From the NCBI GenBank assembly GCA_017995875.1, contig JAGOIB010000018.1, positions 1-21,099 on the forward strand: DNA of 21,099 nucleotides. Reading direction: 5' to 3'. Both the position numbers and the translations under genes were made by a program. Positions 15,607 through 21,099 of this stretch are shown in pieces; the first letter of the stretch is position 1; every line of letters starts with the position of its first letter. Source of the stretch: Saprospiraceae bacterium (lineage in GTDB: Bacteria > Bacteroidota > Bacteroidia > Chitinophagales > Saprospiraceae). Below the pieces are notes generated by a model. It saw only the letters and a list, made by a program, of their open reading frames with translations, had not been told where the DNA came from and ran no database searches.

Positions 15607-17010
15607 CTATTTAAACGGTCCTAAAAATTTCGTCTTCACCGTTTGAATCCGCTGCCCGTTACTATAGACACCAATCGATAACGAATTGCTTCGTTCATGG
15701 ATTTCCTCTTTTGGAACGATCAGGAAAAAAGTAAAATCATTGAGGGCTTCCTTTTTCAAAAGCATCTGTTGCGCGCCGATGAGTTTAATTTCCCCGTTGA
15801 TACCCTCCACTTTCAATTCTACAGGAATCTCCTTATTTGTTTTATTGATGATTTTAGCTTCAAACAAGTTACTTAATTTACCTCCTTCCACTTCCTGGTA
15901 TAATTGACCTTTCGCCCTTGTAATATGGGTATCTACTGTTTTTCTGGTGACAATCATGACGGTCATTGCAGCAATTAATACCAACAATAAACCGCTGTAG
16001 GCTTTTACCTTGGTATTCACAATGAAAGGGGTGCCATTGTGAATCTGATTTTCAGAAGCATACCTGATCAATCCTACAGGCAACCCGACTTTAACCATGA
16101 CCTCATCACAAGCATCAATACAAGCAGTACATCCTACACAATCCATCTGCACTCCGTCACGAATGTCAATCCCGGTAGGACAAACCATGACACATTTTTT
16201 ACAATCGACACAATCTCCAAGGGTGCGGGTTTCACCTTTTTTGAAACGGCCTCTTTCTTCACCACGCCTGTAGTCATAAGAAATCTGCATCGTGTCTTTG
16301 TCAAACATTACGCCTTGCAATCGTCCATAGGGGCAAACAGTGGTGCAGACGATTTCTCTCACGAAGGCAAACACCGAATAAAAAAGAAATGTAAAAACCA
16401 GCAATCCAACCAGCAATCCAATATTCTTGGATAACGGTTCGCCTATAAGCTTTACAACTTCATCGATACCGATGATGTAGGCAAGAAAGGTATGCGCGAT
16501 CAGGAAAGAAAAGATCAGGAATACTGTATGCTTTACTGTTTTCTTCCAGATTTTCTCAACCGTCCATCCTCCATCATTCAATACTTTTTGTCTTCCGGGT
16601 GAACCCTCGATCATCCACTCAATCCGTCTGAAAACAAATTCCAGGAAAACGGTCTGCGGACAAGCCCATCCACAGAATAACCGTCCATAGATGACCGTAA
16701 ACAATACAATAAAGATGATAAACGAGATCATCCCTATCGCAAAAATGAAAAAATCCTGCGGCCAGAAGATTTTCCCAAAGAGGATAAACTTGCTGTCGAT
16801 AATGTTGATCAGGAAAAGTGGCGAACCATTAATCTTGATCAGGGGCAGTGTGAAGAAGACAAGTAAGTACACATAAGAAACCACTGATCGGTATTTGTAG
16901 AATTTACCGGATGGCTTAAGGGCATAGATCCAGTTTCGCTTACCGGTTTCAGTAACACTACTGACCCGGTCGCGAAAGGTCTCTGCATGCAATAATTCGT
17001 CTTCTGTCAT
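15607..17010 (-). CDS. ccoG: CcoG/FixG-type iron-sulfur protein for cbb3 oxidase assembly
   Basis: This 467-residue protein has five or so membrane helices and a ferredoxin-like cluster domain. CGWACP (Cys113, Cys117) and CTTVCP (Cys222, Cys226) are the membrane-associated Cys pairs of the family; two ferredoxin [4Fe-4S] motifs follow: CVDCKKCVMVC (Cys267, 270, 273, 277) and CVGCTACIDAC (Cys291, 294, 297, 301). The C terminus (about 350-467) is the Ig-like accessory domain seen in CcoG/RdxA. Reported roles include copper reduction for the oxidase CuB site. It begins one base after the ccoP stop, so the two are translationally close. The stop codon runs directly into the repeat array. Confidence 0.95.
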   Translation of the reverse strand: MTEDELLHAETFRDRVSSVTETGKRNWIYALKPSGKFYKYRSVVSYVYLLVFFTLPLIKINGSPLFLINIIDSKFILFGKIFWPQDFFIFAIGMISFIIFIVLFTVIYGRLFCGWACPQTVFLEFVFRRIEWMIEGSPGRQKVLNDGGWTVEKIWKKTVKHTVFLIFSFLIAHTFLAYIIGIDEVVKLIGEPLSKNIGLLVGLLVFTFLFYSVFAFVREIVCTTVCPYGRLQGVMFDKDTMQISYDYRRGEERGRFKKGETRTLGDCVDCKKCVMVCPTGIDIRDGVQMDCVGCTACIDACDEVMVKVGLPVGLIRYASENQIHNGTPFIVNTKVKAYSGLLLVLIAAMTVMIVTRKTVDTHITRAKGQLYQEVEGGKLSNLFEAKIINKTNKEIPVELKVEGINGEIKLIGAQQMLLKKEALNDFTFFLIVPKEEIHERSNSLSIGVYSNGQRIQTVKTKFLGPFK

Positions 17011-17011
17011 T

Positions 17012-18145
17012 TTATTTTTTCATCAAAGTATCCGGCTGAGCCGCTGTTACTGCACTTGTATCAGGTGTTGCTGCAGCAGGAACGTACAATTCGCCTTGTT
17101 TTTCTTTTGCATCCGGTGGATTGGTGCCTTTCAAGGTAAGCACATAATTCACCACTTGAGCTATCTGAACAGGCGAGAGTTGTTCTTTCCATGAAATCAT
17201 CCCTTTCTCAGGATATCCATACTTCACTGTTTTGAAAAGATCCTTCAACGCACCACCATGGATCCAGTAATCATCTGTAAGGTTAGGTCCTACCAGTCCA
17301 CCACCATCGGTTTTGTGGCAAGCTGCACACAAGGTCACAAATGTTTTCTTGCCCGCATCAAGGTCAGCTCCAGTCATCACGGTAACACTGTTTTCATCCA
17401 CGGCATTTGCCTGGGTCTTCAGGAATTCATCATGCTTTTGCTCGGCGACGGCTACTGCATTTTTATATTCCTCTATCTGCATAGGCGCAGATTTGGCGAT
17501 GTGATAGCGATACAGATACCCTGCACCAAAGAGGATGGTGATGATAAAAGCTGTGGTAAACCATGGCGGAATGATGTTGTCCAACTCACGGATACCATCA
17601 TAACTATGGCCTGTATCTATTTTATATTCTTCCTCGATAGGTTTAAAGTTCATGGCAGCCCATTTTTCCTTAAACCATGTCAATGGATCACGGGTGCCAA
17701 CAGGACTTTCTTCCTTGCCATACATTTTCTGAATGAAATCATTCGTCTTATGTGCAAAGAAGAGGATAAGGATCAGTTCAGCGCTGATGACACACAACAA
17801 CAAAATGGACATGGCATTAGATGACAACCCTGGTGTGGGTACTGTCGGTGTTGACTGTGCCATCAGGGATGTGCTCATGAGCAACAAGGCGAATGGGATA
17901 AGCACCCTGGTATTGCCTGACTTGATTTTAAATTCATAAAACCGCTTGGCTGTAGTAATAAAGGTGTTGGATAGTATCAGGATCGGTAACAGCAGAAAGA
18001 CTGCAAAGATGACCAGGAGCATATTGATGTCCATAGCACCCTTAGGAGCTGCTGAGACAGGTGCATTCTGACCATAGGAGACAGACCAGGTCAGGAGCAT
18101 GACAACACTTAAAATCGTTTTCATATGTTTTGATATACAATTCAT
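17012..18145 (-). CDS. ccoP: cbb3-type cytochrome c oxidase subunit III (CcoP), mono-haem
   Basis: The 377-residue protein carries one class I cytochrome c domain (about 258-340) with CAACH (Cys273, Cys276, His277) and a likely axial Met316 in KGMISW. Classical proteobacterial CcoP has two haem sites; this one has a single CxxCH. N-terminally there is a signal-like hydrophobic stretch (10-25), helices at about 39-60, 80-95 and 113-132, and another at about 195-213 (IPPWFTTAFIITILFGAGYLYRYH), preceded by YDGIRELDNIIPPWF, the conserved CcoP N-terminal domain motif. A second start at 18124 would begin right at MKTILSV and is equally plausible. It passes electrons from cytochrome c toward the CcoO haem. 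It sits between ccoQ (9-base gap) and ccoG (1-base gap). Confidence 0.93.
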   Translation of the reverse strand: MNCISKHMKTILSVVMLLTWSVSYGQNAPVSAAPKGAMDINMLLVIFAVFLLLPILILSNTFITTAKRFYEFKIKSGNTRVLIPFALLLMSTSLMAQSTPTVPTPGLSSNAMSILLLCVISAELILILFFAHKTNDFIQKMYGKEESPVGTRDPLTWFKEKWAAMNFKPIEEEYKIDTGHSYDGIRELDNIIPPWFTTAFIITILFGAGYLYRYHIAKSAPMQIEEYKNAVAVAEQKHDEFLKTQANAVDENSVTVMTGADLDAGKKTFVTLCAACHKTDGGGLVGPNLTDDYWIHGGALKDLFKTVKYGYPEKGMISWKEQLSPVQIAQVVNYVLTLKGTNPPDAKEKQGELYVPAAATPDTSAVTAAQPDTLMKK

Positions 18146-18154
18146 GATGGATGA

Positions 18155-18316
18155 TTAGTCTTGAAGTGGAAGGTTTTCCATGTGTTCGATTTCTTTTTTA
18201 TCGATGCTGTAGATCCAGATCATCACACCGGTAAAAAAAACAACAAACATCACAAGTGAAATAATGGGGTAAATACTGACCCCTGCTATTTGTTCCAGAT
18301 AACTTGAAAATTTCAT
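18155..18316 (-). CDS. ccoQ: CcoQ-like small subunit of the cbb3 oxidase
   Basis: This 53-residue protein is short and easily missed. It is read from the ATG at 18316 (MKFSSYLEQ) to TAA at 18155-18157. It has one hydrophobic helix (about 14-37, PIISLVMFVVFFTGVMIWIYS) and a charged C terminus DKKEIEHMENLPLQ, the plan of the CcoQ/FixQ family. CcoQ stabilises the oxidase complex in other organisms. It lies five bases after ccoNO and nine before ccoP, the normal CcoQ position, so membership is strong even though the sequence itself is poorly conserved. Confidence 0.88.
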   Translation of the reverse strand: MKFSSYLEQIAGVSIYPIISLVMFVVFFTGVMIWIYSIDKKEIEHMENLPLQD

Positions 18317-18321
18317 GTTCG

Positions 18322-20454
18322 TTATTTTTTAGGGTTAGCAGTAGTTACTTTGATATCGGTCCCCAATCGCTGGAGATAAGCGATGAGGGCTATGACTTCG
18401 CGCGAACTTGCAATCTCGATTTTATCCGCCTTGAGATTGGTGGCGATGGCATCCGCTTGTTTCTTCAGATCGTCATTGGCTGTCGCCTCATATCCTTTCG
18501 GATACGGTACGCCCATCTTGCGCATGGCATGTATCTTGGAATTAGTGGTACTGATATCGAGATCATCCTCAAACATAGTCTGGTAGGGTGGCATGATAGA
18601 TCCGGGGACCATCGAGGTCGGATCATACATGTGATTGAAATGCCAGCTGTTTGGATATTTTCCACCAACCCTTGCCAGGTCCGGACCGGTACGTTTACTT
18701 CCCCACTGGAAAGGATGGTCGTACACAAACTCACCTGCTTTGGAATACTCTCCATATCGTGTTACTTCATATCGGAATGGACGAATCATCTGTGAGTGAC
18801 AGTTGTAGCAACCTTCGCGCAGATAGATATCACGTCCTTGAAGTTCAAGAGGCGTATAAGGCTTGACGGATGCAATCGTTGGAATATTTGATTTTACAAG
18901 AAACGTCGGCACTAATTCAAACAGGCCACCGATCCCGACAACGACAAGACTTAAGGTCAAAAGTAGTATTGGTTTCCGCTCAATGACACTGTGCCAGAAA
19001 CTTCCTTTCGGAGAAACATATCTTTTCTCCAGCGGTGGAGCTTCAGCGGATTCGAATTCTAAGAAACTACCTGCCTTCGCGGTTTTCCATAGATTATAGA
19101 TCATCAGGATCACACCGATGAGGAAGATCGTTCCTCCAAGAGCCCTGAGCACATAGAATGGAATGATCGTTTGTACCACATCAATAAACTGATATTGCAG
19201 TTGTCCTTCAGGTGTGAAGGCTTTCATCATAAAATACGTGCGGAAAGCACTCCAGTACATCGGAATCGCATACAGTAATATCCCAAGTGTGCCGATCCAG
19301 AAATGCGTACCGGCCATCTTTTTGGAATAAAGTTTTGTATTGAACATTTTTGGGATAAGCCAATACATCATTCCAAAGGTTAGAAATCCATTCCACCCGA
19401 GAGCGCCAATATGCACGTGGGCTACTGTCCAGTCACTATAGTGGGAGATGGCATTGACGTTTTTGAGGGACAACATAGGTCCTTCAAAGGTGCTCATACC
19501 ATAAGCGGTGACAGCCACCACAAAGAATTTTAAGACGGGATCTTCTCTTACTTTATCCCAGGCACCACGCAATGTGAAAAGGCCGTTAAGCATTCCTCCC
19601 CAGCTTGGGAGGATCAGCATGATCGAAAAGGCAGTACCTAATGATTGCGCCCATTCGGGTAATGCTGTATATAACAAGTGGTGAGGGCCTGCCCATATAT
19701 AGAGGAAGATCAAACTCCAGAAGTGTACGATACTAAGACGGTATGAGTACACCGGACGCTCAGCTGCTTTCGGCAGGAAGTAATACATCAAACCCAGGTA
19801 AGGTGTGGTAAGGAAGAAGGCAACAGCATTATGTCCATACCACCATTGCACAAGCGCATCCTGCACACCGGCATACCACGAATAACTTTTGAAAAGGGAA
19901 ACCGGAAACTCCATGGAATTGACAATATGCAGCATCGCTACCGTCACCCATGAAGCAATAAAAAACCATATCGCTACATACAAGTGACGTTCACGCCTGG
20001 TGAGTATAGTGCCAAACATATTGATACCAAAGACCACCCAAATCAAGGTGATCAGGATATCAATCGGCCACTCCAACTCTGCATATTCCTTGCCGGTGGT
20101 GATACCCATCAACAGGGTTACCGCCGCAAGGACGATGATCGTCTGCCATCCCCAGAAATGTATGTTGCCCAGTTTTTTACTCCACATAGGCGTCTTGACC
20201 AATCTGGGTAATGCATAGTAGATGGCAGTGAAAATGCCATTACCCACAAATGCAAAGATGACTGCATTGGTATGCACAGGCCTGAGCCTTCCAAACGTCA
20301 GGTAAGGAAAATACTCACCAAAGTTTAATACAGGGAAGGCCAGCTGAAAGGCAGCAATGACGCCAAGCAACATTCCCACTGCACCCCAGGTGATGGTTGC
20401 AATTGCAAACAACCTCGGGAGCTTGTTGTCGTAGTAAAATTTTTCTAATTCCAT
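18322..20454 (-). CDS. ccoNO: fused cbb3-type cytochrome c oxidase subunits I and II (CcoNO)
   Basis: The 710-residue protein joins the catalytic CcoN subunit (about 1-460) to the CcoO cytochrome c (about 490-710). In CcoN, about 12 membrane helices carry the haem and copper ligands: His61 (low-spin haem), His208 (WYGHN, CuB), His258 and His259 (AGPHHL, CuB), His346 (high-spin haem) and His348 (low-spin haem) in AHVHIG. Tyr252 in LYIWAGPHH fits the Tyr cross-linked to a CuB ligand. After a linker and a membrane anchor (about 496-520), the CcoO part has EGCYNCHSQMIRP (Cys549, Cys552, His553) with axial Met621 in SIMPPY. CcoO is normally a separate protein. The complex reduces oxygen to water with proton pumping, usually at low oxygen. 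It is followed at 5 bases by ccoQ. Confidence 0.97.
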   Translation of the reverse strand: MELEKFYYDNKLPRLFAIATITWGAVGMLLGVIAAFQLAFPVLNFGEYFPYLTFGRLRPVHTNAVIFAFVGNGIFTAIYYALPRLVKTPMWSKKLGNIHFWGWQTIIVLAAVTLLMGITTGKEYAELEWPIDILITLIWVVFGINMFGTILTRRERHLYVAIWFFIASWVTVAMLHIVNSMEFPVSLFKSYSWYAGVQDALVQWWYGHNAVAFFLTTPYLGLMYYFLPKAAERPVYSYRLSIVHFWSLIFLYIWAGPHHLLYTALPEWAQSLGTAFSIMLILPSWGGMLNGLFTLRGAWDKVREDPVLKFFVVAVTAYGMSTFEGPMLSLKNVNAISHYSDWTVAHVHIGALGWNGFLTFGMMYWLIPKMFNTKLYSKKMAGTHFWIGTLGILLYAIPMYWSAFRTYFMMKAFTPEGQLQYQFIDVVQTIIPFYVLRALGGTIFLIGVILMIYNLWKTAKAGSFLEFESAEAPPLEKRYVSPKGSFWHSVIERKPILLLTLSLVVVGIGGLFELVPTFLVKSNIPTIASVKPYTPLELQGRDIYLREGCYNCHSQMIRPFRYEVTRYGEYSKAGEFVYDHPFQWGSKRTGPDLARVGGKYPNSWHFNHMYDPTSMVPGSIMPPYQTMFEDDLDISTTNSKIHAMRKMGVPYPKGYEATANDDLKKQADAIATNLKADKIEIASSREVIALIAYLQRLGTDIKVTTANPKK

Positions 20455-20523
20455 GTTCTGTATTCCGTGTTTGTTATGATTGATTTATTTTGATTGTATG
20501 ATTTTTAAATGATTAGCTTATTA

Positions 20524-20545
20524 GGTTATATGGTTATAGGTTATA
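20524..20545. repeat. short GGTTATA repeat in the ccoNO leader
   Basis: GGTTATA occurs three times at 20524-20530, 20532-20538 and 20539-20545. The last two are adjacent and the first is set off by one extra base. It is a smaller, less regular relative of the other heptamer arrays in the cbb3 gaps. Confidence 0.5.
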
Positions 20546-20576
20546 TTTAGTTTGTCCTTATTTTGTATTATTTCAC

Positions 20577-20618
20577 TGCCCACTGAATACCGATTACCGA
20601 ATACCGAATACCGATTAC
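20577..20618. repeat. heptamer array overlapping the ccoS stop codon
   Basis: On the plus strand six consecutive 7-base units run from 20577: TGCCCAC, TGAATAC, CGATTAC, CGAATAC, CGAATAC, CGATTAC. The last unit overlaps the ccoS TAA stop (20615-20617), so part of the reading frame is made of repeat. Confidence 0.85.
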
Positions 20619-20770
20619 TCATCTTCTTTTTTAGTATCATCGAATAAGATTCGCCTGGCCGGAGAAAAGTCATCATCAAACTGCCCGTCCCGCACACTCC
20701 ACATAAAGGCAACCAGAAAGCCGCCTGCGATGCAGATACTTACCAGGAGTAGGAGAATAATGACACTCAT
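20615..20770 (-). CDS. ccoS: CcoS-type cbb3 oxidase maturation protein
   Basis: This 51-residue protein is read from the ATG at 20770 (MSVIILLLLVSICIAGG) to TAA at 20615-20617. It has one N-terminal membrane helix (about 3-23), then FMWSVRDGQFDDDFSPARRILFDD. The segment WSVRDGQFDD is the family signature of CcoS (WxxRxGQFDD-type), which in other bacteria is needed to insert cofactors into the oxidase. The start is set directly at the base adjoining a heptamer array; no Shine-Dalgarno is evident. It lies between ccoI and ccoNO, its usual place. A 63-residue frame on the same strand (20521-20712) overlaps it but is a shadow. Confidence 0.92.
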   Translation of the reverse strand: MSVIILLLLVSICIAGGFLVAFMWSVRDGQFDDDFSPARRILFDDTKKEDE

Positions 20771-20910
20771 TTAAGTTAGTAGTTAGTTATTAGTAGTTAG
20801 TAGTTAGAAGTGAGTAGTTAACAGTTATTATTAGTGAGTTGTGAGTTTTGAGTTTTAATCGTTAATCGTAAATCGTAAATCGTCAATTGTCAATTGTCAA
20901 TTGTTTTAAG
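20771..20910. repeat. 20-unit heptamer array between ccoS and ccoI
   Basis: The whole gap is a perfect 7-base lattice on the plus strand: TTAAGTT, AGTAGTT, AGTTATT, AGTAGTT, AGTAGTT, AGAAGTG, AGTAGTT, AACAGTT, ATTATTA, GTGAGTT twice, TTGAGTT, TTAATCG twice, TAAATCG twice, TCAATTG three times, TTTTAAG. It begins at the base next to the ccoS ATG and its last unit contains the ccoI stop codon (20906-20908). Four unit families follow each other without a phase break. Confidence 0.92.
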
Positions 20911-21099
20911 TTAATTTATATCGCTTGGCAAACATCTGTGTTAATCCGTAAGTAATGAGGATAATCGATATCGAACTACATGGCATCAGGATCGCTGCGA
21001 TGATAGGGGACAATGTTCCTTGCACCGCGAAATACAAGCCAATGATGTTGTAAAATATGGATATTCCGAAACTAAAAAGGATGATCCTCTTGCCGGACT
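20906..21099 (-). CDS. ccoI: C-terminal end of CcoI/FixI copper-transporting P1B-ATPase, 5' partial
   Basis: The frame is open from the right window edge and reads SGKRIILFSFGISIFYNIIGLYFAVQ and onward to the stop at 20906-20908, about 63 codons. The two terminal helices (YNIIGLYFAVQGTLSPIIAAILMPCSSISIILITYG) match the C-terminal membrane helix pair of P1B-type ATPases of the FixI/CcoI type, including the characteristic AAILMPxSSxSI motif. The complete protein would pump copper for cbb3 oxidase assembly. Its position ahead of ccoS and ccoNO is the standard cco gene order. The identification rests on only the last part of the protein, so the ATPase and metal-binding domains cannot be examined. 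Confidence 0.88.
   Translation of the reverse strand, partial: SGKRIILFSFGISIFYNIIGLYFAVQGTLSPIIAAILMPCSSISIILITYGLTQMFAKRYKLT

Noticed and set aside
17258..17824. 188-codon plus-strand frame opposite ccoP
   Set aside because: Antisense to a well supported gene, with Cys/His/Ile-rich composition typical of shadow frames.
20521..20712. Minus-strand frame of 63 codons near ccoS
   Set aside because: It overlaps the recognised ccoS frame and its second half translates the CGAATAC repeat; CcoS explains the region better.

Overview
The window comes from a member of the Bacteroidota, most likely the Saprospiria/Sphingobacteriia side. This placement is inferred from several signs: three secreted proteins with C-terminal type IX secretion (T9SS) sorting domains, lipoproteins with Bacteroidota-style signals, a TPR-type LytS kinase paired with a LytTR regulator, a fused ccoNO gene, generally weak Shine-Dalgarno sites, and two promoter-like TAnnTTTG boxes. 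I see no rRNA, tRNA, CRISPR array, insertion sequence or prophage gene.

Left part, plus strand (1-4641): the 3' end of a T9SS cargo protein, a small lipocalin-like lipoprotein ending at a clear intrinsic terminator, and a two-gene operon for a membrane TPR/histidine kinase and its LytTR response regulator.

Middle part, minus strand (4663-12350): an unassigned lipoprotein, a calcineurin-like phosphoesterase, a class I SAM methyltransferase, a short Crp/Fnr-family regulator with a TTG start, a GNAT acetyltransferase, a T9SS-exported M43 (pappalysin-type) zinc protease, and a large T9SS-exported CotH-kinase/lamin-tail protein. The two exported proteins are separated by an intrinsic terminator. 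These genes look like separate units rather than one pathway.

Right part, minus strand (12663-21099): a PLP enzyme of the cystathionine gamma-synthase/methionine gamma-lyase family, then a complete cbb3-type cytochrome oxidase locus. In transcription order this is ccoI (partial), ccoS, ccoNO (fused), ccoQ, ccoP, ccoG, ccoH and a SafE/TauE-like membrane gene. CcoNO, CcoQ and CcoP form the oxidase; CcoI and the SafE-like protein probably handle copper; CcoG, CcoH and CcoS assist assembly. ccoS (51 aa) and ccoQ (53 aa) are short genes read directly from the sequence.

The most unusual signal lies between the cbb3 genes. Every gap longer than about 10 bases in this operon (14777-14965, 15404-15606, 20455-20614, 20771-20905) is largely or wholly filled with tandem 7-base units. 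The unit sequences differ between gaps (TTTCGAG/TTTACAG, TTTTTCA, CGAATAC/CGATTAC, AGTAGTT/TAAATCG/TCAATTG), but the 7-base period is kept. The arrays run right up to, and in two cases include, stop codons. In two gaps, opposing arrays at the two ends could pair in the mRNA. Gaps outside the cbb3 locus do not show this. It resembles in style the heptanucleotide STRR repeats of cyanobacteria, and I know of no described Bacteroidota counterpart.
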